Shown: positions 35,100 to 48,651 of the stretch, one piece after another
How the letters are laid out: every line of letters starts with the position of its first letter
Position numbering within the stretch: the first letter of the stretch is position 1
From: Calycina herbarum
Taxonomy: Eukaryota > Ascomycota > Leotiomycetes > Helotiales > Pezizellaceae
Length of the DNA stretch: 64,000 nt
Reading direction: 5' to 3'
Assembly (NCBI GenBank): GCA_001414485.1
Contig: LLEY01000078.1
Location: 221,057-285,056 of the forward strand
Translations under genes and position numbers: made by a program
Notes under the pieces: generated by a model
Told to the model about the DNA's origin: nothing
What the model saw: only the letters and a program-made list of their open reading frames with translations
Database searches by the model: none

Positions 35100-36105
35100 G
35101 GAGTGCGTGAACCCGTTTCTGGTCCTCGTGCCTCGTCTTTGTAGATTAGGGCTCGGTGTAAGACGGTGGCTTCGCTCGCCATTACCTGTGTTTTCCTCGT
35201 CACTTTTTTATGCAGACCGTAGTAAATTACTCTACTAGCTCTTCCTCGTCAGTACTTGCAGTACGACACCGGTGCAGGAAGCGCAGAGTCAGGTTCTCGA
35301 GGCGAGCGATCCAAGAGCGGAGAATAGAAACACTGTCCACGACTCCTTCTAGTTAGATACACACACCCCCCTACCCTAGCCTCACCCTCCCCCTTCTCCA
35401 CTATCCCGACGCGACCCCGGCGCCATCGACGGGCCATCCATCGCTGCTTTCTGCCCACAAATTCCAAGACTCCAAGGCCAAGACGTCCTTTGCACGCCCC
35501 TAACCCCCCGGTCGATTTCTCCTTCTTTTTCTCCCACGCTCACCCACGCCAACCCACAGTCCAACCCACAATCCGCCCGGCGCAACTGCGAGAAAGTCGA
35601 ACTCCACCATCAAAAATCAAGCCATTCAAGCCCCCCCCCAGTCCTGCCGCCGACGCTCTTCCGCCTTAAGTATAAGACGTCCCTGCCCACACCAACACCC
35701 CAACCCACGAAAGAGCCATCAATTTTGCCATTTTTGCCCGCAGAAGAGCAACCCCCAACACCAACCCTCACCAACACCCTATAGTAGTGTAGTCTAAACA
35801 CCACATTCACCACCACCACCACCACCACCACCACCATCACCACTACTACAACCCTATCTATACCATCAACCACCCGCGTTCCTCCGGACTTTGTACTAGG
35901 CGGCTCCCACGCTTGATAAAGACTTCTTTTTTCTCGCCCTCAACACCAAGACTGCTCATCTACGCCTCTCTTCTCCAGGACAAAAAGATCTTCAACCTTC
36001 ACAATTCTTTCCTACGCACTGCATTCCAGTGTGCACCTTCGGGACCCCGGTCAATCACCGCAAATTTCCACAGGGGAATTCAATTATCGCTGCGGCGGCG
36101 ATCAC
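35100..36105 (+). promoter_or_regulatory. Promoter and long 5' leader of creA
   Basis: The kilobase before the repressor start is strongly C-rich and purine-poor on the plus strand (35340-35900), then TC/CA-rich up to the ATG. This is the composition of fungal promoters and long leaders of regulatory genes. A (CAC)n tract lies at 35808-35843. No in-frame ATG extends the repressor upstream; the apparent extension to 36031 starts at GTG. Confidence 0.5.
35808..35843. repeat. CAC trinucleotide repeat
   Basis: About twelve CAC units with one CAT interruption, about 265-300 bp upstream of the creA start and likely within its leader or promoter. Confidence 0.9.
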
Positions 36106-37386
36106 ATGCAACGCGCTTCGTCGGCAGTAGATTTTACGAGTCTGCTGAATCCACAGACAACCGTAGAAAGGGATCAGGAAGCTGCGAGGAGGAAATTGGC
36201 CCAGATCCAGCGGGAACAGCACGAAGCAGAGATGGCAGCCGTCAGCATGATGCCCTCCATGATCGGGGGTCAACATGGCGAGGACCGACAAGATCTCCCA
36301 CGCCCTTACAAGTGTCCGCTCTGCGATAAGGCATTCCACCGTCTCGAGCATCAAACCAGACACATTCGAACGCACACGGGCGAGAAGCCGCACGCCTGTC
36401 AATTCCCGGGCTGCACAAAGCGATTTTCGCGTTCCGACGAGCTCACTCGACACTCGAGGATACACAACAATCCCAACTCGAGAAGGAGTAACAAGACACA
36501 GCATGTCAACCAGCAGGCGATGAACAATGGTGGAATGGAGCACGGCGCCGCCATGGCGACCATGATGCCACCCCCCAAGAACAACATGTCCCGATCTGCC
36601 CCAGCGTCAGCAATAGGATCTCCAAATGTCTCGCCCCCACACTCTTACGCCTCGTACTCGGCGGCCATCCACTCGAATCTCAATCCTTACGGGCGAAGTC
36701 TGGGAGGCAGCCCCAACAATGGGCAAAGTCTCGACATCAACCTTCTAGCGACGGCGGCAACGCAGGTAGAGCGGGAAAGCACATTGGCCACCCACCACCC
36801 TCATCACAACTCCCGACATCACCCGTATTATAGTCATAGTAGTCACAACAGCAGAAACCACCTCCCTTCGCTTTCCGCCTATGCAATGTCGAGATCACAC
36901 TCGCACGAGGACGATGACCACTACGCTCATCGTCACGCCAAGCGTTCTCGTCCAAACTCGCCCAACAGCACGGCTCCATCTTCCCCAACTTTCTCCCACG
37001 ATTCATTGTCACCTACGCCCGACCATACTCCCTTGGCGACACCAGCTCATTCACCTCGTCTAAGACCGTATGGTGGTGGTTATGATTTACCCGGGATTCG
37101 CAACCTGTCATTACAGCATACCCCCGCCCTCGCTCCAATGGAACCTCAACACTTGGATGGGCAATATCACAGCAATCCTCAGACTACATCTGCACCCAGA
37201 AGTGGGCTGACAATCAGTGATATCATGTCGAGAACGGACGGCACTCAAAGAAAGCTTCCAGTTCCCCAAGTCCCTAAAGTTGCTGTTCAAGATTTGTTGA
37301 CGACCGGCGAGAACGGATTCAACTCAAGTGGTCAGAGCAGTACAACAGGCAGTGTTGCCGGTAACGATCTTATGGACCGAATGTGA
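36106..37386 (+). CDS. creA: Carbon catabolite repressor CreA/Cre1
   Basis: Two-finger C2H2 nuclear repressor that binds GC-rich SYGGRG sites and shuts off alternative-carbon genes on glucose. It is a single exon of 426 aa. Finger 1 uses Cys70, Cys73, His86 and His90; finger 2 uses Cys98, Cys103, His116 and His120. The recognition helices are RLEHQTRH and RSDELTRH, as in Mig1/CreA. The N-terminus [16 protein letters not shown] is the family start and is the first in-frame ATG. Downstream are Ser/Pro/His-rich stretches, an acidic-basic patch ([16 protein letters not shown], about residue 270), and the C-terminal conserved repression element [15 protein letters not shown]. It stands alone between two gene-poor tracts. 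By known biology its targets would include pectin-sugar genes such as the rhamnose genes at the left of the window; no binding was shown here. Confidence 0.96.
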   Translation: MQRASSAVDFTSLLNPQTTVERDQEAARRKLAQIQREQHEAEMAAVSMMPSMIGGQHGEDRQDLPRPYKCPLCDKAFHRLEHQTRHIRTHTGEKPHACQFPGCTKRFSRSDELTRHSRIHNNPNSRRSNKTQHVNQQAMNNGGMEHGAAMATMMPPPKNNMSRSAPASAIGSPNVSPPHSYASYSAAIHSNLNPYGRSLGGSPNNGQSLDINLLATAATQVERESTLATHHPHHNSRHHPYYSHSSHNSRNHLPSLSAYAMSRSHSHEDDDHYAHRHAKRSRPNSPNSTAPSSPTFSHDSLSPTPDHTPLATPAHSPRLRPYGGGYDLPGIRNLSLQHTPALAPMEPQHLDGQYHSNPQTTSAPRSGLTISDIMSRTDGTQRKLPVPQVPKVAVQDLLTTGENGFNSSGQSSTTGSVAGNDLMDRM

Positions 37387-40300
37387 TTTCGGAACAGAAT
37401 CAAAGACGTACGATAGAATGATGGTCAGGAAATTCCGCAATGGATTCCTGGATTCCACACACGACTCATTATTACTCGATAATTCACTTGAGTTCTCAAC
37501 CCAGCTCAAGATCTCCACTTTACTCGAACCCTCGTATCACTTGCTTGCAAGATCTCCACAAACGGGATGAATTTTCTTTTTTATTCGGATGGGTGTACTC
37601 ATACAGCGCGCAATAGACATTTCCTTGGTTTTCTCTCAACTCGAGCGAACGGCTTTTACGAATCTTTCTACGATGCCCCACTTATTATAATGTGGTCAAG
37701 CCCTTCTTCCGGAAGAAACGCTTGAAGAGGTGGATCTTGTCTCTCGTCTCCATTTACAGATGTTTTTGTTTTCCTTTTTTTATATCAATTTTTTGATTTT
37801 TCATGTTACTTCAGCGTCACTACTTGGCAAACTCATTAGAATTGGCCCCGGATGGACCCGGTAGCGTTGGGGGTTGGCTGGAAATCCTATACTTTTTTCG
37901 ATTTGATTCTCCAACGGTTGTGCTTTATCTGGCTGGGACGGAAACTCTCGGGGGATGGTTTTTGGGATTGGGAAATCATAGGAGTTTTTTTTAGAGCGCG
38001 CAAGTCAACTAATGGAAGTTGTTCTGCTTTGTTTACAGATAGTTAGCCCTACTCTTTTTTTCTCTCAATCAATGGAGAGGATTCTTGATTGACATTTTTG
38101 GTTTACAAATTGCTTCAAATTGACTTTGTGATTTGCATCATTTTTCAATCTGTTCAGGTAGGTGAAGGTTCAGCCAGATGAGCTGAGTTGGGTAGCACAA
38201 ATATTACGAACGGAGTACTTTCATTCGGATGGGTAAAAGCCACCGGATCTCGATCTCGTCAACACCATGCTCGCTACGAGTTTTGGTTGGATGGGATGAT
38301 GATGGATAAATTTTCACATGTGAATACTTTTTACCCATCAAAATTTTGATATCTCTCCATCCCCAAGGAATTATACGTAGTCTTCAGGAGTAATGCAAAT
38401 GATTCTGCAATTGTGCTTTGGTCCTCGAAGTGTATAGGCAAGTGAGGGGTATGATACGATGTTGAATGTTTAGTCAGTTCATGTCACGTACGATGGATAC
38501 ATATATACATGTGAACTACCACCTTGAACTACTACCTGATAACCAAGGTCGGTAGTTGTCCTTCCATCCGTAAGACCCCCACTTGGTCGGTACCTTTTTT
38601 TCATGTTTTGAAAGTAGGTAGTGAGTGTAGGAGTAGTTGGATGGATGGAAAATATCATCCGGGTGTTTCCCGAGTTCTCCACTGAGACTTGGCTTGTCAG
38701 TTGCATCAAGTTACATCAGTGAGTAGTTCATCCCCACAGTTCGGCGATTTATTTAAGCTTCTGTAGATAAGGCTGGGCTGGTTCTGATGGCTGGTTGTTA
38801 GTGCTGTTGGTTAAAGTGACATAAGAGATGTCAGGCTAGTCAACCTGAAAAGGTTTCATGAAATATAAATTATACCCAAGATATCTTCAGGTACAGTTCT
38901 GTGAGCCGTCGGGTGGTGGCTTCGAATGATAGGTCTTCGGGTTGGTAGTTGGTCCCAGAGGGGGGTTAAAGTTTGGTGGCTTGAAGCTTGAAGATTGCGG
39001 CGAGATTGTCAGAAGCTAAGGTACCTGCTAAAATATGGGGAAATGCCGAATCCGAACTAATGCAGCAACGTCAGTTCAGCAGCTTGAAGCTCTGTGTCTG
39101 TCACATGCGAAAGCGAGCTTTCCAACTCCTTATCTCCGTTCCTCATGGTGTCGATATCTTCGATGATGTGATGGGTCGGTGTTTCTATCAATCAATCGTA
39201 ATAAATATATCATCTGATATCAAACCATAATTGGAGTCGAGTCGACGGGGGCTGGCCCTTTGCTTTGTTCGCCTTTATTCTCTTATTCTGCAATTCCCCT
39301 CTTATCCTCTCATGTGCCTGCTGGTATACCAGGTACTATACATCTCGATGTGTAGATGTGGCCTCCAAGTCTGGAGCCGAGTAAGCATATATGCAGGAAA
39401 CGCCTCGCTTGGAGGACGGAAGGAGCGGAAGAGCCATGCCTGATTAGAGGTGCATATGTTGAGGGAAGAAAAGGGCAACATATTTTTTATTTTCCTGGTT
39501 TGCGGCCATGTTCTTCTTTCTCAATGGGGGACGATTGCCGTCTTTGCGGGGTGCGAATGGCTTCCTACGCCGAAAACGTGCTCGGAAAGCTCATATACCT
39601 TGTCGCGCTGACGATGTAGCTGGCGAAGATGCGGCTGCAAAAATATCATACAGGTAGGGTTCTGCGTCTGGCGTTTGGTACTGGAGGGATGGATGGAGAT
39701 ATTTGGGTGTTCCGGGGGTCGCCTTTTACCGCTGCGAGGTGGATGAGAAGCGATACAAGCAAAGGAGTTACCTATATTGCCGTACTGTCCTGTGTGTACA
39801 TGACCTTACATATGCAGAAGCTCTTGTATGGCCTTTCAAAGTTAATGGATGTAATGTATTGATCGACCGGTCCTGGTGTACCGGTGCCGGTGCCGGTGAG
39901 TGAGGGCTAGGGTTTGAAATTGCGAGATTTATTTTGCGGACGGACGGTTGTTTTCGTAAGATTGAAGTTGTTGTTGGCTTCTATGGAGTAACCATTGATG
40001 TCGGGGAATGGCTCGGTTGGCAACCGTGGAGGTGGCAAAAGGAGGGGTGTTGGGGGGTGGGGAAAGCAACAGGGGGACATGCCGCAATAGTTATTGTGGC
40101 TTTTTCTCCTCAAAAGCGAAGATTTTGATTTTGTTCATGAACTTCCATTATAGCAGCAAGTGGCGAATTGAGGGGAACGAAGGGGGGGTGAAAGCTTGGG
40201 AATCGCTCCTTCGTTGTTACCAAAATTACGTCGTGAGAAGGCGGGGAGGAGGTTGGCGGGAGATCGGAAGGCCATGGGAGCTTCCAAGGCTGTAAAGACA

Positions 40301-41848
40301 GGGGAGATTCCGTGCATATGTCGTGTTTTGCGTTTCTGGAGACGGACCGAGAGATAATGTTGAGTCGATCAAGCAATGCCTTGGAGGGAAAACTGAAAGA
40401 AAAAAGCCCGCCGGGTGCCGAGTATGATGTTGTACGCGCCATGTTGTGTTTTACGTTTTGGGAAATCGAAGACGAGATTGCAGACCTTAAGATCCTTGAT
40501 GAGCTGATCTTGAGCAGATTGTGAGGTAGAAAAGGTTCTGACACATGGCATATGCTGTGTATCTATACATCTGTCGTGGTTTGCATTTTGGGATACCGAG
40601 GGAGGGGCAACTAACCCCTTTGACAGCTGAGAGCAGGCGGGGTATTGGTGACTTGGGTGGAAAAGTATCAAAAGCTTCGCACTTGGGACGGTGATGATCT
40701 CATGGTGGTCCAAAAGCAGAAGTACGTTGAGAGAAGAAAAGCAAACGAGGCGGATTACTCACAAGCTAGGAAGGCACATAATTCTTTGGTTTGGCAGAAT
40801 GTCTCGCCTCAGTTTACATGTTTACCATGGGAACTTAAATGGAGCATTGGGAAGGGAGGAGCACACTGGGGAGGAACACTGGGAAGGAACTCTGGAAGGA
40901 GCACACCGAGAAGGACCAATGTAAGTGGTGGAACTGGCAGGGAAGCTTTCTTCTTGCGTCCTTGATTCATTGTGTTTACGTTGTTTTACTCACCATTTAT
41001 TTATCTTTCACTTGTATTGGAATTTGGAGGAATTCCGGACACATTCGTATTTGAAGCTTTTGATGCTACATTGCTCATTTGAAACCCAGTGAAAAAAGAA
41101 TCAGCCATGCATCAACTCAATACTAAAGACTATGATTTAATTGTGGCGGAATTATCCCCGAAGCAACCATCTTGAGCTGGTGGTGCGAGGTATTAAGCTT
41201 GAATTCCAAGGATTTATTTGATCGACATGTATGTACCAGGCCAAGTACTTGGGAACTGGTAGCGGGAACCTCTTAATTAAATCCAAGTGGCAGTCATTTA
41301 TCCCTCATACTCCTACGGAGTACACTTTCCTGTACACCTACAAGAAACTCGAGTGAAATGTTTATTATTGTTGGACGAAACCTGCTTAGAATGCCAAAGC
41401 ATACAACTCTAGACTTGATGCGATTCACGCGAAATCTCGCACCCACGAACTCATGTTGTGCTTCCACGAAGGATGGTAAATTTCGCACCCAGGTTCTGCA
41501 AAGTTCTGGATTATCTGGTTTCATGTATAGGCCTAGGATTGTCGGCTGGCTGAACCGGGTTGTGATTCGGTAAGCTCGCGCCTAAATGCCGTGCATGACG
41601 GGGTTGCTTTACCATTTATGACAACGTGCTTCGAATGATATGATTTATTTATTTTGTAAAGATTTGTGGGGTTGTTGTAGTACAGGAATGGGGAAGTGGA
41701 TTGCTGATAGGGAGAATGAAGAGTGTTAAGGTGTTTTACTTGTAGGCTGATTTCTTGTTCAGGGTTTGGGTCAAGGAATGTAGTTTTCAATTTCCATGTC
41801 GTCCATTTTTAGGAACTGTTACTTTCACTTAATTTGGTATAGATTGTA
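37387..41848. other. Intergenic, no supported gene
   Basis: 4.5 kb without a convincing gene. The first several hundred bases should be the 3' UTR of creA. A diverged three-copy repeat lies at 40316-40605, and loosely repeated GGAAGGAGCACAC-type words lie at 40850-40920. Confidence 0.45.
40316..40605. repeat. Three diverged copies of a 125 bp unit
   Basis: The phrase TGTCGTGTTTTGCGTTT, followed by GGAGA and a CCGAGRGAG-like string, recurs at about 40319, 40442 and 40571, spaced 122-129 bp. Read on the minus strand each copy encodes a variant of SVSQNAKHD, but in different frames, so it is not a working repeat protein. Confidence 0.55.
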
Positions 41849-42379
41849 TGATACAGTGAGTTGCGAGTTAAGCTTGAATTTGCCCACTTTTTTTATAATC
41901 CGAGCTTTTTTTTATTGAGGCTTTCTCCCTCTTTTCTTTAGAAGACAGAAAATAAAAGTACTCTAAAAGAGACGAGGCCTAGCTAGAAAGAAGCGCTATA
42001 TCTAATTATCTCTCTTCTATATAATTTATTAATTCAAAGTAAGTATAATAAAAGTAAACTAAAAGATAAATAATTCTTAAAATAACCCCTTTCTTAAAAA
42101 AAAATTCACTACCCCTATAAGGTCGACAGGCTATGCTAAGACCTTATAAAAATCAAGACAGATATAAAATTGTCTGTTTTTATCCTATAAAGTTTATAGA
42201 GTATAAGGGGAGATATAAGCCTCTTCTTTCCTATTCTTATAAATAGTATATTATATATTGTTGTTAATTAATAGGTAAAAGAGTGTCTAAAAAGGGGGGA
42301 AATCAAGGAATTTTCTCAAAAAGCTCGGATTATAAAAAAAGTGGGCAAATTCAAGCTTAACTCGCAACACACTGCATCA
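41849..42379. mobile_element. 531 bp foldback element / MITE with 62 bp TIRs
   Basis: The arms at 41849-41910 and 42318-42379 are inverted copies that match at 60 of 62 positions by direct reading. Each runs from TGATRCAGTG through GTTGCGAGTTAAGC to CCGAGCTTTTT. The 407 bp between them are very AT-rich with no ORF, so the element is non-autonomous. No clear target-site duplication is visible at the tips. The near-identity of the arms suggests a fairly recent insertion or recent homogenisation. Confidence 0.85.
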
Positions 42380-45300
42380 GTTCGGAACCCGCCGAGATGT
42401 GTATTATTCCCAATTTGGTTCTTGTAAGCATACGATTTAGAGCCGACCAATCCAATTCCAATATGAAGGACATGGTCTCCTTTTTCCCAACAACCCTTCA
42501 TTTATCCCTATGGCTATACCCCTCTCAATCCATACCAACAGTGATGAAGAACTTGGCGTGAGGGTACCTGATAGGAAGAACGGGTATATACAGCCGACGA
42601 TCTTGGGTTGGTGGCTCGGTACATAACTGCCTATATGCATGGAGCTATGGCATGCATATTGTGTGTTTACGAAGATGTTATCCAAATTTCTCATGAAGGT
42701 CCTTTCAGCTGAGAAGAAATGATGTCCTGGGGCTGTGGGGAAGAAGAATTGTGGGGTAATGCCTAAATCTCTCTCCGTTTCTCCAAAATTGGTGAAGTTA
42801 TTAATCAAATTTCAACATGAGGCGCAAATGCCCAAACTATGTGGCTGCCTTGAAAACTTGGAGATAGGATGAATTAGGGCTGGTTTCTGAAAAACAGGGT
42901 CGGCATACAACTGCCTAAACGTAACTCGTCTCCTCCTTGACAACAAATTTGGGAGCAAACTTTGGGCGCAGTCGGCACATACATGTGCAGCAGAGTTTTT
43001 TGCTAGATTCAGCACAGATTACAAGAAAATAATATAAGCCACTTGTTCTTTTGTATAAATTTGTTGGAGGAACTTTCGGTATACATATGAGACGCTCCGC
43101 TGAACCGAATTGTGAGTTAAAGAACCCAATTTTGTGAAGAACTTGGGGTTACAACATTTTGAAATCATTGGACGTCCTGGAGGGATGTTAAAGTCAAGAA
43201 CACGCCACGCAGATACAGCGCATCACTCATTGCCCTGTCGCGTGTTAGGGTTACAGCGCAGTCTCGCTTGAAGATCGTCGACGATCTTATGATCTTGGAG
43301 CTATTTCTTTTGAATATATCACATAACTTAAAAAGTGACTGAAGCTTATTCTTACCATGCATGTGGAATTTGACCTGGGATGATTTAAATTGGAGATGGA
43401 AATTCTAGAATCAATGACAAAATCAGTGACAATGCGATCTTGGAGGCAACGGTTATTTCCAAAATTTGTCAATCTTGACTTCGTATTTAACCGCCACTTG
43501 GCGGTGTGTGTTCTTACTGTACACTTACCTTCCGGCAACAATATCGGCTGGAGTAATAACTCAGAAATAATCTCTGAGTATTGGTTCATATATGTACTTG
43601 ACTTGAAGAACATACAGTGGCTATTTCAAAAGTACACAGTCCGGCACAAACACGATGTGCATCTAGTAACCCACCCTAGATACGGGTTGATACTCAGTTT
43701 TGCCCTTTCGGGAGGAAGGAGACTTAATCAGCATATACTTTTCGAACATACGAATGATACCACATACCATTACTTTACAAGTGTTGTCTTGTGGAAGGGC
43801 AGCTCGGTTTGTCTCATCCGGAAATTATGTCGTGGGATGCTCCTGTTTAAATGAGGCTGTTATGAAGAAAGGGTTTTATGGATGTCGATCGCGGGGTGAA
43901 GAATGGTTGAAGCTGAATGTAGGGGGTTTGGTTGGATTCAGCTTAAGACTCGGTGACTAGGAGCTCAAAACGTGATACATGCCTTGGGAACATCATGTGT
44001 TGGGTGTGAAAGTTGAATACCAGAAGGAGCGCTTCGGAGCTCGGAAGGTAAGAAAGGAGGGATTCTTGTCGATTAGGAGGGAAAGTGGCAGGGAAGAGAA
44101 TTATGGGAAAGCCATGGGTTGTTGCGTGAGCCTGCCGTAGGATGTGAGAGGTGAGAAGCAGGTCGAATGACTGAGATACGGCGCAATCGATGTGGGGGAT
44201 AGACGCCTATTGGTGGCACAAGCGCAGAATGCAATTATCCGCCATTCGGAATTACTGTGGAAAAGTTTAGCTTGAAAGAGGTGGTCCTTACGTGAACTCC
44301 TTCTATTTGACTTATGATTAGAATAACCAAGTGCTTCGCTTAATTTGCCTTTAGGAGGAAATGGGTTTGAATGAGGTACCTTGGCTGTTCATTATGGCGA
44401 GGGATACTCTACTCTGGTCGACTAATGTTGTGAAGAGCAATACAAAAATCTCGTTTGGTTACTGAAATTATAGAGCGATAATTGATATTTCTCACCACTT
44501 TTAATTGCTTGTTGCCTAGAACTTCAGAAATTTCAAAACAGAGGGACGGGTAATGTAGCAGTTCCATTTTCATATTCCATTCTCGTGTATCAGTCATCCA
44601 TAATTGCATGCAAAGAAGGGAGATGGCTCTTCCGATATCTCACACCGATCGTTTTAGAATGGGCCAAGTAACTCGAGCTAGAAAATACAAATAATAATGG
44701 GGGCACCTAATATGTTCCAGGCAGACAATACGAACAAACGAACAATTGAGGCAAGAACCCGATAGAGATGTGCGGTGAAAAGATCCTCCCGTCGTGCAGC
44801 ACCCACTACGAACAGGGGTTAGAGACATGGTGTTAATACCGTATAGGTTGCGCATTCCAAGGTCTTGATGTTTCACCTCCTTCATTTGATATGTACTTCG
44901 TAAATTACCCCTCACTTGTCAGCCAAATAAATACGAATTGGCTCTGTATGAGCGAATCATCTTCCACAGGAGTCTTCTAAAAGTTGATGGAAATGTGCAC
45001 CTGAACAGAACCTCTCGGAGGAGTTTACCGACCCGCGGCACGGCATAGATGGAGCTAGGGTTCTGTATGGTTCACCCCTTGTTCATATGTCGGTCGGGCC
45101 AGGCGATGGCCCTTAGTTCTATCATTTTCGACTTCCTGGCACGATTGATTGATTTTAATATATCGTTATCATGATGCGTCTTCTCTTGGAAGAGGAGAAA
45201 TGGTTGCTCCGTACGATTCACCGAAAACAATCGAGGGAAGATCAAACGAACCAAACGATTATTACAAAGAAAATCAAATAATTTGCAGATTTTTCTTCCA

Positions 45301-48300
45301 CATCGTTCTCTAGGTGACACGAAAACGTAAGCTGATTTAATTGACACTCCATTTCTTCACTTATCTCCGGGTTGGTTTCCCCGTCGTGTGTGTACTGCAC
45401 GTCATCAACAGTCTGGAAAATCCCCAGTCAGACATTTTCTCGTTGAATTCAGTTAGGCACTGGGAGCAACTAACAAAATGTCCAAAGTTCAATTCATGGC
45501 CGGCACTTGAATCCGGGTTCGAAGTCGGTGTTGGATGAATTAATAAATTGTTGCATAAGGCGTACTTTAAATATAAGTGGAATCGTGTAGAAATGGAGTA
45601 AAGCACGAGGCGTCGTCATTTTCCATATTCATCCTATCTATTTCGCAGACCCTTATCTCTTCCCCCTATCATAGCCGAGCGAATTCCACGTGAGAAATTT
45701 ATTATTCCTTCCTACATGCACGATTTTCTGGTATTAATTGGGCATACCGGCTTCTACAGGTGAGTCAGAGACACATAACTGAATTTAATATCTCTTCATT
45801 CCTTTTCGCTGGTGGAGATTGGTTTCAAGTTATATAGTGGCTGAGGTGATTAGGCGGAGATGTGACGATTGGTGTCTGGATGGAGCATGATATATCTATC
45901 ACGAGCGTGTACTTATTAAAGTCACGGGAAAGTCCCTCGTTACAGCAATGATAAGCTTCAGTCATTTTTAATATTTATTTGTGCATTGCATTTCGATGGG
46001 AAGTGTTTGGGGTTGAGTGCTGGTTCTCAGCACGGCTCGTTAGTAGTGCTGTGGCCTCCAACCCTGCTGTACCCCACCCCACGTTTGCGGGGAGCGTATG
46101 TAGTACATGCCGTACGTCTGTACCGACGGGAAAAACCGCGACATCAAAGATACCCAAGTCGTCATTCTTGGAGAACTTGAAATCGCGCTCTGGTTATTTG
46201 CATCCTTAGCAATTTCACAGCCACCAATGTCACCAATGCCGGCGTGGGCAATACCACCACCAACTGCACTCGTGGAAAGGAAGGATTCATTGGACTGAAG
46301 AAAACCAAACGATGCCGCAAACCCCGGCGGTATTGTGGTGATATGGAATTCATCCTATCTCTTCGTCGCACCAACATGTTCACCGCGGAGGCCTAGAATA
46401 GCCAAGCTCCCACCTGCCGTTTCAATTCTGTGTGGGTGAGAACACGAAGATAGTGAGATTTTGTCGTAACCCTTTCCAGAATTGCTTCATCCGAAAGTTG
46501 CTGTTAGGATAAAAGATGGTTCTGTTAACAAAGGCGACGCAATCGGACGCAAAACGTGTTTTCACTGCTGTACTTCCCAAGATACGACGACATACGGATT
46601 CAGCTATTCCTCCAATCAAGATACTGCACTTGGATTTTTGGGGTATCGGTTGAATTGAGCAAGTGTCGCAATACAGTGGCTGGGCCACCGCCACAACCTG
46701 CTCGTCTGTGCGCCCCCCTTTTCTTTTCTTTTATCGCGTCGTGGGGAAGGCTTACCGGGAAATGCAACATTGGGGGGGGCGGGTAAGTAAAACTGGGGTC
46801 GGATGGTCCGGCACGGGAATCTGGAGAAGGAGAATGACATAATCCCGGCGCCCTCCAGCGGTAAGATATTCGAGCAGGATGATTCTTCACGATGTACCCC
46901 ATATTTCATAATTCATCCAGCTGCAGCTTTGACGCTTGCAGAGTACTCGAGAAATCCTCCGAGTGCCGGCGTGTTGTGATGTTGTCTTCAAACGTCTTGA
47001 AGGTGTCGTGAAAAGTGGACGGCATACCATTTCAACACCTCGGGTACAACAACCTAACGCATAGCCAATATGGGGAAAACGTTGGTGCATCGCCTAAATA
47101 GTTCGGAGCCCACCGTTGGTTACCTGCCTAGTTATCTTCCGGCAGAGTGAGACCGCACGGTTCGGGGGGTGCGCCGAAACGGTATTCTTGATTAAATTTA
47201 TATTTGCTGGCATGAGCATTCTCCGTGTAACAGTGAGACGGGTAGTCGGAATTGTCGAGTTAGAAGGTGAAGATATCACCAAGTTGTTAAAAAAGTGTTC
47301 ATTTCGCCTCAAAAAAACGGTCCAAGGTATGATTATTAGTGATATATCCAGGTCTTATTGCCTGTCATAGGTAACGAAGCAAAGAATTTGACCGACGCAC
47401 TCGCCTCGTAGTCGAAGTGTTTAGATGGAGCTGTACCTCAGCAGACTTTCTTATTGGACTGGCTGGACTTTCTTGACGGCCCGGTTATCCAACAGTTAAT
47501 CACATGACACTTGTATCAGACATTCCGTACGGCGAAAAGAAATCTTGAGTAAAAACATTAAATCTAAAGAAAGAACCACCCGGGTGTCCTCGATTGCGTT
47601 ATGGAAAAAATTTCGTTGTGAACTAATTTGTTAGAAATTAAGGTACACTCTCCACTTACCATTCGAATGGTACCAAAACGAACAATATTTCGGTAATTGT
47701 GGCGTAGGTCGCCTAGTTACACCAACAATATAGAGCCGTTCATCTATACGATGTACTGCCCGATTTGCTACCTGTAACGCGTGGGATTGCTAGCTCTCGA
47801 CTGGGCATTCTGCACCAAAGCATCGCCAAAAATAGGTAAGATCTCACCGCAACAGGCTAATTTACAACAGCACAGCTTGCTTTGACGGGCACCAAACCAG
47901 TCCTACACGGCTCACCAATGCTTGCATTTTAAGTTAAGAGTATATTCGCGTAACGTCGCGAAGGTAATAAACGGCTAGAGTAGAGTCGAACTTTACCCTC
48001 TGCCCCAAGTACAACTTGTGTAGTTGAGATCACACTGAGCGGAAGATGCATTCTTAAAATAAGCGATGAGCACTGCTAAAGCAACACTGTATCTTATGAG
48101 TTTCAATCGTTGCTCTCCGATAACTCTTCCATGTAAAAACTTGGAAGATTTTCGGGTGATTGTAATTCTTAATAGAGAGGGTTTGCAAGAAACAAAACTT
48201 CAAATTACTGTTACTTCGCTAGTAATACTTTAAGCTACCTTAGACTGTTTCGCATGGTCTCTAGTAAATGAGATGCACATGAAGATATTTTCACTCTCAC

Positions 48301-48551
48301 ATAGATTGATGAGCGAGGGAAAGGGAAATTGGATAACCTCTTTTTGAATTAGAGAGATCATAATGTGCCCAACCGTCAAATAGGTGGTTTGAGCATTTAG
48401 AGTTGATTTCGATCATTTAGATGACTCGTAGGTAGGTTGAATTGAGATGAGCTCTACTTAAACGTCAACTCAAATCACAGCCCGAATTACGAGACTACCT
48501 ATAATATAACCTCTATTCATAACTGACTACCGCATTTATTCAGTTTATAGG
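42380..48551. other. Gene-poor intergenic DNA
   Basis: 6.2 kb in which no gene can be supported. The longest frame (43390-43854, 154 codons) has no motif and shares its region with an antisense frame. Parts become AT-rich toward 48 kb. Confidence 0.45.
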
Positions 48552-48651
48552 GAAGCGAGTTGTCTGACCGCGCCATACAAAAAATCGCCATACACGATAT
48601 CCACAGACTTCATAGGGTTGATTTTGGTACAGCGGTCAGATAACTCGCTTC
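48552..48651. mobile_element. 100 bp inverted-repeat element
   Basis: A 20 bp arm at 48552-48571 (GAAGCGAGTTGTCTGACCGC) is inverted with one mismatch at 48632-48651. The size and structure fit a mini-MITE or a solo foldback remnant. Confidence 0.6.

Noticed and set aside
36031..36105. N-terminal extension of CreA
   Set aside because: The upstream in-frame start is GTG, and the family protein starts at MQRA; 36106 is the first in-frame ATG.
43390..43854. 154-codon plus-strand frame
   Set aside because: No domain, no conserved-looking blocks and a long antisense frame in the same place.
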